Below, in pieces: positions 50,926-59,723 of a stretch of 64,000 bases of DNA. Within the stretch, counting starts at the first letter, position 1. Every line of letters starts with the position of its first letter. The notes under the pieces are model-generated. The model saw only the letters and a program-made list of their open reading frames with translations. It did no database searches and had not been told where the DNA came from. The stretch is from Chloroflexota bacterium. GTDB lineage: Bacteria > Chloroflexota > Anaerolineae > UBA4142. The stretch spans positions 1,324-65,323 of the forward strand of contig JAMCQI010000073.1 in NCBI GenBank assembly GCA_023381515.1, read 5' to 3'. A program made the translations under genes and the position numbers.

Positions 50926-51858
50926 CTACTTTATCCAGACCGGCTGCCACGCATCAATCTTAGGGTTGTTCGTCACCGAGTACACGCGCTTATTCGCGAC
51001 CTCCACGGCGCAGATGTCATATGTGCCGGACTTTCGTCGGTAGCACTGGAACGCGATCTGCTTGGAGTCCGGCGACCACGATGGGTATGTGTTCTCCACC
51101 TTTCCAGCCGTCAATTGCATCAACTCGGACCCATCCGGCCGAATCATCCAAATGTTCCACTCCCCTCTCGATTGCCCTTTTCTGTGAAAGCTGATCCACT
51201 GGCCATCGGGAGACCAGCTTGGATAGGCATCGTAGGAGCCTGCCGCCTTCGTGAGGAGGTGGTGTTCGCCCGTCTCAAAGCTGTATATCGCCAAATGGTT
51301 GCCTGCCGGCTTTACTTCCTTCCCGATTTGTTCAGGTGCGTTTCCGATCCAGTAGACCAAGCTTTTTCCATCCGGAGACCACGTTGGGTCCTGACAATCG
51401 TTTCGGAACGACGTAATCGTGCGCCTCTGCTTGGTTGCCAGGTCGAACACTACAATCTGGGGGTGCTTGCCATGCTCGCTATCGTCGCACGCCAGTTGAT
51501 GCTGGTCCGGAGAGACTTGGCACCTTGTACTCTCATCGGTCGAGAGGCCAAGATCCTCCGTGACGCCTGTTTCCAGATCCACTCTTGAGATTCTGTTCCG
51601 GGCGCCGACATCCCTCGAAACCAAGAAGCCGGCGCCCTTTCCGTCGGGAAATGCGAACGGGTACGTCTCGATTCCTGGACTCGTAACCAAAATCTTGGAC
51701 ACTCCATCCAGAGAGACTCTAAAGAGGTCCCATTTGGCCTTTTTATTGTGGTAATCCCACCCCGAGTAAACGAGAACGCCATCGGCAGCCGGCGCCGGCC
51801 TAACGGAGCCCAATACGAGCACCGAGGCCAACGTCACGGGGACTCGATTCCATCTCAT
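50926..51858 (-). CDS. exported TolB-like WD40/PD40 beta-propeller protein
   Basis: This encodes 310 residues with a signal peptide (LASVLVLGSVRPAPA). The mature part consists of repeated PD40 blades: DPTWSPDGKSLVYW, YPSWSPDGQWISF and YPSWSPDSKQIAF are the diagnostic W-S-P-D-G-x-x-I/L patterns. It may scaffold periplasmic contacts of the neighbouring transport proteins. It starts 48 bases after the MMPL exporter gene ends and is followed at once by the CPBP gene. Confidence 0.82.
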   Translation of the reverse strand: MRWNRVPVTLASVLVLGSVRPAPAADGVLVYSGWDYHNKKAKWDLFRVSLDGVSKILVTSPGIETYPFAFPDGKGAGFLVSRDVGARNRISRVDLETGVTEDLGLSTDESTRCQVSPDQHQLACDDSEHGKHPQIVVFDLATKQRRTITSFRNDCQDPTWSPDGKSLVYWIGNAPEQIGKEVKPAGNHLAIYSFETGEHHLLTKAAGSYDAYPSWSPDGQWISFHRKGQSRGEWNIWMIRPDGSELMQLTAGKVENTYPSWSPDSKQIAFQCYRRKSGTYDICAVEVANKRVYSVTNNPKIDAWQPVWIK

Positions 51859-51906
51859 ATTGCGAACCCTTTCGTAGTTTCGAAGACGTTCCAGGAGACA
51901 TTGCTT

Positions 51907-54462
51907 CTACTCCCGCGGGTTAGTGCCGCTTTGAGGCTGCCAACCGGAGCGCGACACCAGGATCACGGCCGGCACCACCCAAAGGCTGCACGCGAGAGCA
52001 AGTGCAACGCCAAGGGCGGTCACCAGGCCCATCTCGGCCAACGGCCTAAAGCTGGAAGCCATCAATGCGCCAAATCCCACGATGGTAGTCAGATTGGATT
52101 GGATCAACGCCGCCCCGGACGCCTTTGCCACATCCAGGATCGTGTTGCGATCAGACTCCAAATACCTCCGGATGAGGTGGATTCCGTTGTCGATGCCAAT
52201 CCCGATGATCAATGGAATTCCGGTGATTGCCATGAAGGTGAACCTGTGCCCCACGAGCAAGAGGAGCAAGAAAGTCACGGCAATTGCGAACACGATCGGC
52301 AGCAGAACCATCAAGGACATGCGCAAAGTCCGGAAGCACAGATACACGATTACGAAGATGCCGGTGGCTGTCATCAGGAGAGCGCGGTTGCTGTCGTGCA
52401 GGACCCGATCTTGTACCTCTCGGTTCATCTTGTCGTATGAGAAATCGACAAATGCGCCAAAGTTGTGCCGCCAGGATGCTATGGTGCTTGCCGGAACCAC
52501 ATCGGTGGCGTTGGGGTCCGTGGGATAGTAGGCGATCGCCGCCAGGTACGTCTTGTCGCTCGTTCTTCGAATACTGTTATCAAGGAGACCTTGTGGCAGG
52601 CTCCCGATGGCGCTTTCGACGGTGACCGGAGGCGCTGAGTGCCCCAGTGCACGCAGCCGGTCCACGAAGGGCTGGAAGGGTGCTGGACGAAAGCCGCCCG
52701 TGTGAATGGACTCCTCAAGGGCGTCCGCCGCCGCATTGAAATCGACACCGGCGAGTGCGCGAGCGCGCTCAGTCTGCGTATGGCGGGAAGGTACCAGGGT
52801 CGCGGGAGAGAAGACGGATTTGACAACGCCGCGCTCCCGGAAACCGTCGAGGGCGCCAGTCAATTGCTCGACGCGGCGCAGAACCTCCTCTTCACCTCCG
52901 GAGATTAGGAACACCTGCGGGCTGCCTTCGATCCCGAACTTCTCCGAAAGACGGTTCTGAGCGGTGATCGCTGGGTTCTGTTCACTGAGAGCGACATCCA
53001 TGCCTTGCACCATTTTCACGGCAGGTAGCGAGCAAAGGGCCATCACGAAAATCAAGATCCCCGATGCTGCGACCAGCTTGGGGTGCCGGCCGACGAAATC
53101 CACCGTTGCCCGCGCCACGTACGGAAGGAAGCGGAATGTGATCGTTTCAGGGGCCCGCGGCTTTGAGACACGCCACCACAGCCGCATCAAAGAAGGCACC
53201 GTGAGAACGGTGTGCAGAAACATCATGAGAAGCCCGACGGTCAATATGAATCCGAATTCCGACAGAGCCTTGAAACTCGACGCGCCGAGGGAGGCCGTTG
53301 CAATCGCTGCCGTCAGCGTACAAAACAGAATGCTGCGCCCGGTGGTATCGAACGTCCGGTACACCGCCTGTTCCAGGGTGCCGCCCCTGGACCACTCCTG
53401 CGGCACACGGTTGAAGAAGTGCACAACCTGGTCGTCGCCGAGGCCCGCGAGAATGGCGATGAACGAGAGGCTGATCATGTTCAACTCGCCCGGATAGTAG
53501 CTTGCGATGCCGGTAGTCCAGAGGATCCCGAGGCTGGTAGGCAAAAGGGAAAGCAGGAACAGGGGGATCCGAGGGTAAATCACCAGGCACAGTGCGAAGT
53601 TCCCGAGAATCGAGAGCAACGAGACAAAGCGCATGTCCCTTGCGATGAACTGATGATCCTGCTCCGCATAGACATACGCGCCGGCGGGTGTGAAGTTCAG
53701 CCGGGAATCCCGGAATTCCGGATCGTTGCTAAGATCGCGAATCCGGTCGCGAGTCCACTGCACAACCGCTCCGGCATACTGGTAATCCACCGCCGGCGCA
53801 CCCGGTGCGGCGATGATCAGAAGCGCCCTGTGGTCCTTGCTGAAGAAACGATTCCCGCTTCCCCAGGTGAAATCGAAGTTCTGGAATTCCGAGAAACCAC
53901 GGTTCCCGGCGCCAGCGACCTCCATAATCCCGACGGGATCGGCAATAAAGTAATTCGTTCCGAGAGAGGAAAACGGTGTGACAAACTCCGCGCTAGCACG
54001 CCGCAGGGCCTCTCGAATATGACGCGGCTCCAGTTGCCGCTTGAGGTCCTCCTTCTGCGCCGGGGAGATGAACGAAGGGAAATTCCATGTGAAGTACCGC
54101 ACCGTCCGGAGGATCTCATCTTCCGTCAGGCCGCAGCGCGCATACTTGAATCGCCCGCTCGCGGTCATTTCCGCTACCAGGCGATCTGCTGCCGCCTCCA
54201 TCTGCTCCGTCGGGCCTTCGCCGCTTGGAGGCGCCTCGACGACCACGAAGAGCTGGTTTCCATACCCCAGTTCCCTGCCAACTTGGCTAATCACGTTCCA
54301 CTCGGGATCCTTGTTGCCAAACATATTGGTCAGATCGGTTCCCAGGCGCAGGCTGTGGATATGCGCATAAAGGACCACCGTCAGGACCACACTTCCGAGC
54401 ACGACCAGAATCGGCCTGCGCACGACGAGGTAGGCCACAAACTTCATGATGCGAGACGTCAT
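51907..54462 (-). CDS. MMPL/RND-type lipid exporter
   Basis: This encodes 851 residues. Two halves each have a transmembrane helix, a large periplasmic loop and a cluster of about five helices (first helix about 14-33; helix group about 280-430; second loop about 470-680; helix group about 690-840). Characteristic residues include the conserved GLGDDQVVHF of the first helix cluster and GIGIDNGIHLI of the second, with the charged relay that drives proton-coupled export. The family exports lipids such as hopanoids, mycolates and, in aryl-polyene loci, the final pigment. It is coupled by 4 bp to the DUF2062-methyltransferase. Confidence 0.88.
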   Translation of the reverse strand: MTSRIMKFVAYLVVRRPILVVLGSVVLTVVLYAHIHSLRLGTDLTNMFGNKDPEWNVISQVGRELGYGNQLFVVVEAPPSGEGPTEQMEAAADRLVAEMTASGRFKYARCGLTEDEILRTVRYFTWNFPSFISPAQKEDLKRQLEPRHIREALRRASAEFVTPFSSLGTNYFIADPVGIMEVAGAGNRGFSEFQNFDFTWGSGNRFFSKDHRALLIIAAPGAPAVDYQYAGAVVQWTRDRIRDLSNDPEFRDSRLNFTPAGAYVYAEQDHQFIARDMRFVSLLSILGNFALCLVIYPRIPLFLLSLLPTSLGILWTTGIASYYPGELNMISLSFIAILAGLGDDQVVHFFNRVPQEWSRGGTLEQAVYRTFDTTGRSILFCTLTAAIATASLGASSFKALSEFGFILTVGLLMMFLHTVLTVPSLMRLWWRVSKPRAPETITFRFLPYVARATVDFVGRHPKLVAASGILIFVMALCSLPAVKMVQGMDVALSEQNPAITAQNRLSEKFGIEGSPQVFLISGGEEEVLRRVEQLTGALDGFRERGVVKSVFSPATLVPSRHTQTERARALAGVDFNAAADALEESIHTGGFRPAPFQPFVDRLRALGHSAPPVTVESAIGSLPQGLLDNSIRRTSDKTYLAAIAYYPTDPNATDVVPASTIASWRHNFGAFVDFSYDKMNREVQDRVLHDSNRALLMTATGIFVIVYLCFRTLRMSLMVLLPIVFAIAVTFLLLLLVGHRFTFMAITGIPLIIGIGIDNGIHLIRRYLESDRNTILDVAKASGAALIQSNLTTIVGFGALMASSFRPLAEMGLVTALGVALALACSLWVVPAVILVSRSGWQPQSGTNPRE

Positions 54463-55565
54463 ATGCTCGCCTCCGCCGGTGGTTTTACGGCAATGAAGAG
54501 AACGTGGGCCAGCGGCAGCCGATTTCGAAACCGTCTTTCCGCAACAGCCATTCCAGCTGCCCGGAGGGCTTGCCGGTATTCGTCGACAGGTAGATTACTT
54601 GGACGCAGGCCAGTCCTGTCGACAAGGAATATCAGGCGATCAAAAGCGAGGGTCAGCCACGAGAGCAGCCCATGGCTTCGATCCTGCACGCGGAAGATAA
54701 GTTTGCCACCCGCCTCTAATGCCGCGCAGCTTCTGGCAAGCACAGCCATTTGTTCATTGGCGTCGAGGTACTGCAGCACGTCCATGATCAAAATGAGTCC
54801 GGCGCGCGGCAACTCGAAGCGGCGGACATCCCCAACGGCAATATCGGCGTTCATTGTCGCGAAGGCTTGACGAGCCACAGCGATTCTGCGGGGATTCAGG
54901 TCGCAGCCCACAAGCGCCCGGCCAGGGTCCGCAAAGGCAAGAAAGGCGAGGGCAATGCCGTATCCGCACCCGAGGTCCACCGCGCGCCCTGTGCCCAGGT
55001 CTTCGGTCGACAGACATTCGAAAATGCGATCCAACCGGAGCTTCCAGCGGACGAAACCGCGGTCGAAAGATCGCGCGGTTGTAAACAAGCGGTTCACAAA
55101 CCGGCGTCGCTCACGGAGCCCGCGGTTCGAGGCTCTCCAGCTAAGCAAGATGAGCGCGGCGAAGGCTGCAATTCCGCCCACCGCCGCGCCCAAAACGATG
55201 CTGCCGACCAACCACGCGGCGAGGTCCGCTCCCACGGCGTGGAGTGTCATCTGCGGCAATCCGACGCGCCAATGCTTCCCAGTCAGGAGCAGGTGACCGA
55301 GTTCCAAAGACCCTGTCACCATAAACGGCTGGCACAACGGATTGTTTACGAAAGTCGCGGCAAACGTCAGGGGCTTGTTCAGCCGAAACAAAATGGCTAG
55401 GCCAATTGCCACGGCCGACTGGAAGCCGTAGATCGGTATGTGTCCGATGAAAACGCCAATGAAGACGGCCGCGGCCCCCTTTCGAGGTTCCAGGCTCTCA
55501 TGAAGGAGCGACGCCAACAGCCGCCGCATGGGGGCTGCGATCCGCTCTGTCATCGCCAGGAGCAT
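54459..55565 (-). CDS. DUF2062 membrane domain fused to SAM methyltransferase
   Basis: This encodes 368 residues. Residues about 25-150 match DUF2062 with three or more hydrophobic segments (KGAAAVFIGVFIGHIPIYGF; FAATFVNNPLCQPFM). From about 165 a class I methyltransferase starts with the AdoMet loop AVDLGCGYG (about 195-203), CDLNPRR and LILIMDVLQYL. The fusion places a methyltransferase on the membrane. DUF2062 proteins also occur in aryl-polyene-like loci. The substrate is unknown, possibly the hydroxyl or head group of the exported lipid. It overlaps the exporter gene and follows the dehydratase by one base. Confidence 0.85.
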   Translation of the reverse strand: MLLAMTERIAAPMRRLLASLLHESLEPRKGAAAVFIGVFIGHIPIYGFQSAVAIGLAILFRLNKPLTFAATFVNNPLCQPFMVTGSLELGHLLLTGKHWRVGLPQMTLHAVGADLAAWLVGSIVLGAAVGGIAAFAALILLSWRASNRGLRERRRFVNRLFTTARSFDRGFVRWKLRLDRIFECLSTEDLGTGRAVDLGCGYGIALAFLAFADPGRALVGCDLNPRRIAVARQAFATMNADIAVGDVRRFELPRAGLILIMDVLQYLDANEQMAVLARSCAALEAGGKLIFRVQDRSHGLLSWLTLAFDRLIFLVDRTGLRPSNLPVDEYRQALRAAGMAVAERRFRNRLPLAHVLFIAVKPPAEASI

Positions 55566-55566
55566 A

Positions 55567-55998
55567 TTACGGTCTTGCCGAAGTCACCGATAATTCCCCC
55601 TGTGCCACGATCTTCCCTGCGCTGCGTATGACGCCATCCACACATACCAGTCGACCCACTTCGGTGAGTTTACGGGTCTCTATTTGCAGGGTTTGACCTG
55701 GCCCTACGGGGTGCAGAAATTTGAATCGGTTCACAGCGGCCAGCAGGGGTGTGCCCTCGACCCCTGCCGGAGCGGCGGACCCCAACATGACAGCGGCAGC
55801 CTGGGCCAATGCCTCAATCAGGAAGATTCCAGGTAGCACAGGCTTGTCCGGAAAGTGGCCCGCGAAAGCGGGATGGTCCGGAGAGACGAACTTCGATGCC
55901 ACGCAACGAACTCCGGGTTCGATCTCCTCAACCCGGTCGATCCACAGGAATGGCGCCCGATGTGGAATGATCTTCTCGATTTGTTCAATCTCCATCAT
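55567..55998 (-). CDS. fabZ: 3-hydroxyacyl-ACP dehydratase (FabZ-like)
   Basis: This encodes 143 residues. The hot-dog fold active site is complete: KIIPHRAPFLWIDRV, GHFPDKPVLPG (H48) and FLIEALAQ (E62). The gene is of normal FabZ length. It supplies the dehydration step after the KR. Since no enoyl reductase is seen in the window, chains may remain unsaturated. Its ATG overlaps the LolA-like stop by 4 bases. Confidence 0.92.
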   Translation of the reverse strand: MMEIEQIEKIIPHRAPFLWIDRVEEIEPGVRCVASKFVSPDHPAFAGHFPDKPVLPGIFLIEALAQAAAVMLGSAAPAGVEGTPLLAAVNRFKFLHPVGPGQTLQIETRKLTEVGRLVCVDGVIRSAGKIVAQGELSVTSARP

Positions 55999-56633
55999 TT
56001 GGGCCTATACACGTCAAACACCCCCTGCGGTGGCTTTGCATTCAAAGACGTGAGTTCGATTTGGAACACGCTGTTGACGCCGTTCTTCCCATCGACTTCC
56101 AGGGCTCGGAGCAGGAAGTCCTGCTTCGCGAGTTTAACCACGATGTAGTTAATCCTGCTACGGAAAGCCTCGGTACGAGGAGTCAGTTTCATTTCGTAGG
56201 AGCGGGAATCCTCGTGTGCATCGATGGCGAAAGTGCGCTTCAGGTTCTGGATCGAATTCTCCTTGCTGAAATAACCCTGGGTCCGACGCACGTGGCCACC
56301 CACGTCGAAGACCTCCGTACGCTTGCCGTTCCCTGTCGTCACATTCAGATAATCATGGTTGAACCGAATCCGGATGATCTCGGGTTCCGAGTATTCCAGG
56401 AAGAAGCGCTCCATCCCCTCCGCGCAGAATCTGCCCCGGAATATTATGGGGCGCGCCAGCAACTGCGAAGTCCGAGTTTCAGTTATTTTGCCGCAGCCAG
56501 TAGTGTACTTGGTTTGGGCCTGCTGGACTCCATTCCAAAGGCGCATGAGGAGGTCCTCAGGCTGAGCCCTTAACACTCCGGATATCAGAAACAGAACGAC
56601 AAAACGCGACATGCGCACAGATGGATTCGCCAT
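55995..56633 (-). CDS. LolA-like outer-membrane lipoprotein carrier
   Basis: This encodes 212 residues with a short signal peptide (about residues 8-24, VVLFLISGVLRAQ). The LolA-type fold shows in GRFCAEGMERFFLEYSEP and the RIRFNHDYLNV strands, then QDFLLRALEVDGKNGVNS and TSLNAKPPQGVFDV. It probably shuttles lipid or lipoprotein across the periplasm, as its counterparts in aryl-polyene loci do. It follows the glycosyltransferase by 1 base and is coupled to the FabZ gene. Confidence 0.85.
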   Translation of the reverse strand: MANPSVRMSRFVVLFLISGVLRAQPEDLLMRLWNGVQQAQTKYTTGCGKITETRTSQLLARPIIFRGRFCAEGMERFFLEYSEPEIIRIRFNHDYLNVTTGNGKRTEVFDVGGHVRRTQGYFSKENSIQNLKRTFAIDAHEDSRSYEMKLTPRTEAFRSRINYIVVKLAKQDFLLRALEVDGKNGVNSVFQIELTSLNAKPPQGVFDVYRPK

Positions 56634-56634
56634 A

Positions 56635-57309
56635 CTACGCTCTCAGGAACCGAAATGCTAGAGACCATAGACAAATGCGCACCGTATCCCGTACCGGCTT
56701 CATCTTTGACCGCGCGCGGCCGTTGTCGTAAACCATGGCGACTGGGGCATGTGCGATGACGCAGCCGTTGTGCGCCATCTTTATTAGAACTTCCATTTCG
56801 AACTCGTAATACCTGCTTCGCAGATTGAGGCTCAGCAGTTTGTCCAGGCGGTAGAGGCGGAATCCGCACTGGCTGTCGCGGATCCTACAGCCAACCAGCG
56901 CCGAGGCAATCTTGCTGCCTATCGTGTTTGAGAAGTACCGCGAGCGGGGCATCCGTTTCGGATCGAAGGATCGCGCTCCAATCACCAGGTCCGCGCCTGT
57001 TTCGTGGGCAACGCGTATGAGTGACGGGATATCTTCTGGCCGATGCTGTCCGTCGCCGTCGAGAGTTACAACATGCGTGAAATCCCCCGCGGCAACCGAT
57101 TCTATCCCGGCGCGAAGGGCAGTGGCTTTACCTCCGTTCACAGGCAAGCTGAGGCACGTGGCTCCGGCTATACGAGCCGCGCCACGTGTTCCATCTGTCG
57201 ACCCGTCGTCAATCACGCGCGCTTCAGCGACGTGGCGGAGTGCGCCTTCAACAACGGCGCCGATATAGCTCGCTTCATTGAACGCGGGAATGAGAGCGCA
57301 GATCTTCAT
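56635..57309 (-). CDS. glycosyltransferase family 2 (dolichol-phosphate-mannose-synthase-like)
   Basis: This encodes 224 residues from the ATG at 57309, which overlaps the stop of the deacetylase gene (ATGA); a GTG lies 9 bases upstream. Motifs of a GT-A fold are visible: ALIPAFNEASYIG, VIDDGSTDGT, the metal-binding VTLDGDGQH and QCGFRLYRL. There is no C-terminal transmembrane extension, so it acts at the cytosolic membrane face with nucleotide sugar as donor. It may glycosylate the lipid product or a carrier. Confidence 0.9.
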   Translation of the reverse strand: MKICALIPAFNEASYIGAVVEGALRHVAEARVIDDGSTDGTRGAARIAGATCLSLPVNGGKATALRAGIESVAAGDFTHVVTLDGDGQHRPEDIPSLIRVAHETGADLVIGARSFDPKRMPRSRYFSNTIGSKIASALVGCRIRDSQCGFRLYRLDKLLSLNLRSRYYEFEMEVLIKMAHNGCVIAHAPVAMVYDNGRARSKMKPVRDTVRICLWSLAFRFLRA

Positions 57310-58124
57310 GGAACACACCGGGTCGCTACTGCATCTGCAACAGGGAGATCACCCGCTAGTACGAACTCGAAACCTCGACTGCGAAGCCGATCAATCACCT
57401 CAGGAACGGCCTGCAGCATTGCTGCCGCGCCCCCGCGAGTATGGTCGTGGAGGAGCACGATGTCGCCGGTGACAACGTTGTCGACGATCCTCTGTACAAG
57501 AACGTCAGCAGGGGCGCCGAAGGTGTCGCGCGTGCGAACGCGCCAAGAGACGTATTCCAAACCAGCGTCCCTCAGGTAAGGTCCCAGCAGCGCGTGGCGT
57601 AGCCCAACGGGTGAGCGGAAGTGGCGCGGCCGGAATCCGCAGATCCGCTGGATCGCATCGCAGCCGCGGTCGATCTGCGAGCGGAGCTGGGACGGAGTCA
57701 AAAAGCAAAAAAGTGAGGGATGTGACCAAGTATGGGTTCCGATCAGATGGCCCTCCGCCTGCGCCCGCTGGACGATGCCGGGATAACGCTCAGCGTGTTC
57801 CCCGATGACAAAGAACGTGGCGACTACGCCTTTTGCTCTCAATATATCCAGCAACTTGGGCGTGCTTGCGGGATTCGGGCCATCGTCGAAGGTGAGCGCT
57901 ACGCAGGGCCGGCCGTGATCTGCCACGCGCGACCGGTTCCGCACAAGCCATTGGCTGCGCGGGTGAAACAGGAGGTACAAAACCAGGCAGATTCCTGGGC
58001 CGAAGATCGAGGCCGCGAGAATGAAACGGGACAGGCTCAAAGGGTATAAGAGCAGCAGCGAGCAGTCGGTCGCTACCATCAGGACGACGAAAATGACCGA
58101 TCGAACCATACCGAGACAGAGCAT
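57306..58124 (-). CDS. polysaccharide deacetylase (NodB-like), membrane anchored
   Basis: This encodes 272 residues. Two hydrophobic segments at residues about 7-30 and 35-52 anchor it in the membrane, and the NodB domain begins near residue 72: ALTFDDGP (D80, D81), GTHTWSHP (H131, H135), RSPVGLRH and VLLHDH. It likely removes acetyl groups from a sugar on the periplasmic side. It is the first gene of the long minus-strand biosynthetic region; an 85-bp gap separates it from the divergent gene at 58210. Confidence 0.88.
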   Translation of the reverse strand: MLCLGMVRSVIFVVLMVATDCSLLLLYPLSLSRFILAASIFGPGICLVLYLLFHPRSQWLVRNRSRVADHGRPCVALTFDDGPNPASTPKLLDILRAKGVVATFFVIGEHAERYPGIVQRAQAEGHLIGTHTWSHPSLFCFLTPSQLRSQIDRGCDAIQRICGFRPRHFRSPVGLRHALLGPYLRDAGLEYVSWRVRTRDTFGAPADVLVQRIVDNVVTGDIVLLHDHTRGGAAAMLQAVPEVIDRLRSRGFEFVLAGDLPVADAVATRCVP

Positions 58125-58209
58125 TGGAGCCGGTGGCGTTTCGCGAAGAGCAATTTTAGCACCGCCTTGGTCCCGGTGATATGATGATTAGCGACATGGA
58201 GGCCCTAAA

Positions 58210-59034
58210 ATGCCTAGATCCAGTCGCATCGCAGAATTGCTGCTGATCCCCCTAGCGGTTCCCCTTTTCGCTCAGCCAGTGGTCTTTCAGGGTCTCCAGG
58301 TGAGGTTCAGCCGAAGTCCGAGCGATCGGCGCATGGTTGAGAAGTCGGCTCAACTCATCCTGGATGATAGCGCCCGCAGGCTGCTCGTCAAATCCCCAGA
58401 CCGACCGTTGGACGTGAAATACGAGGATGTCACCGACGTGATCCTCGATCAGAGGTTTAACTGGTGCTACATCGAGTACAAGCGCCCCGACGGCTCATTG
58501 GCTCCTGAGGTGCTTCGGGCGGAGAACTCCTGGGCCGCACTTGGCGAAAAGCTCAAGAACACTCTTGGCAACAGGGTCCGCGTGTCGGAGACCAGAGAGG
58601 GCTTGTCCATCGAAAAGGCTACACTCAAGGACCGTGATTCTTCGCACAGCCTGACCGTGGACAAGGCGAATCGTCCGATACCCGAGGTCAAGCCCGATAA
58701 AGCTCTCGTTGTTGTGGCTTGCCTGCCTCTCGCCGCGCGGTACGCGGGCAAGTCAAATCAATTCAAGCTGCACGCCAATGACCGGGTGGTTGCCGTGAAT
58801 AAAATGGGCACCTACAGTTTTGCATATCTGGATCCAGGCGAGTACCTTCTGGCTACCCAGGCCGAGAATGCCAACGGAATGAAGGTCAAGCTCGACGCCG
58901 GGAAAGACTACTACCTGTTGCAGGACGTCTATTTCGGGGCCTGGAAAGGCCGGACGAGCCTCTCCATGCACGAAAAAAAAGTGGTGATGTATGAAGTCGG
59001 GGGGTCGTACTATGCCGACTGGAAACGGAAGTAG
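58210..59034 (+). CDS. exported DUF2846-like protein
   Basis: This encodes 274 residues with GGAG before the ATG and a signal peptide (LLLIPLAVPLFAQ). The N-terminal half is unrecognised. Residues about 160-270 show the DUF2846 pattern: KLHANDRVVAVNKMGTYSFAYLDPGEYLLATQ, then MKVKLDAGKDYYLLQDVYFG. The family occurs as periplasmic lipoproteins of unknown role. It is divergent from the deacetylase with 85 bp between the starts and is probably regulated with it. Confidence 0.8.
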   Translation: MPRSSRIAELLLIPLAVPLFAQPVVFQGLQVRFSRSPSDRRMVEKSAQLILDDSARRLLVKSPDRPLDVKYEDVTDVILDQRFNWCYIEYKRPDGSLAPEVLRAENSWAALGEKLKNTLGNRVRVSETREGLSIEKATLKDRDSSHSLTVDKANRPIPEVKPDKALVVVACLPLAARYAGKSNQFKLHANDRVVAVNKMGTYSFAYLDPGEYLLATQAENANGMKVKLDAGKDYYLLQDVYFGAWKGRTSLSMHEKKVVMYEVGGSYYADWKRK

Positions 59035-59154
59035 CTGTTCAAAGCGGCTGGGCGATCCACGGCCAATCTGCCCGATCAGACGTTACGTGAGCTAATACAT
59101 CGGATTCTCAGATGTTGCCGAAAAAGTAATCCCGATAGAAAGGAAGAAAAGAAG

Positions 59155-59592
59155 ATGAAGAGTGTTTTGTCGATCCTGCTGGTGTTTTTTCTTGCTTTTC
59201 CTGCCGTGGCAGGCAAGGTGGAAGGCCGAGGCCGGGAGTGGCTTGATGAGCACAAAGATTCCCCGCAGATAAATGTAACAGGGACCTGGACGTCGCCCGA
59301 TTGGAATACGCTGAGCTTGACTCAAGCGGAAGGAATCAGGGATGTGAGCGGCGCGGACAAGAAATTCGAGCTCACCGGCGTCGTCAGCGGAAAGAACCTC
59401 TATCTGCTTTTTGCCCATTCCAATGGCAGTGTAGGTTTTTGTGCCACCCTGACCTCTGACTCTGATGGCAGCCTGACAGGGACGTACTCTTATCGAGTGA
59501 CCCGATTGAAGCTTGGTCATGGCCTCTGTCAGTCAAAAGGTTATCGTCTTCGCTTGAAAAAGGCCTCGGCCTCTGCGGCGCCGAGCAAGTAA
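59155..59592 (+). CDS. small secreted protein, paralogue of 62911-63309
   Basis: This encodes 145 residues, with AAGGAAGAAAAGAAG before the ATG and a signal peptide ending near residue 20 (FPAVAG). The mature domain has TWTSPDWNTLSLTQAEGIRDVSG and FELTGVVSGKNLYLLFA, matching the 132-residue protein at 62911-63309 in the same positions (GAWQGKDWGRVVLTQAQGSRDVTG, IITGVVSGSKTFLLFS). The two genes flank the radical SAM/acyl-CoA-dehydrogenase pair. The function is unknown. Confidence 0.75.
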   Translation: MKSVLSILLVFFLAFPAVAGKVEGRGREWLDEHKDSPQINVTGTWTSPDWNTLSLTQAEGIRDVSGADKKFELTGVVSGKNLYLLFAHSNGSVGFCATLTSDSDGSLTGTYSYRVTRLKLGHGLCQSKGYRLRLKKASASAAPSK

Positions 59593-59723
59593 TCGCCCTT
59601 GGTGAAGGGAACAGCAGGCGCCGGCGAGGAACCACTCCGGCAGCAGCGGGACAGAGCGGGCAGAGCGGTTGACGCTTCGCAGGTGGTACGTTACTATACC
59701 GCTTCTGCCCACCCGGGAACTTG

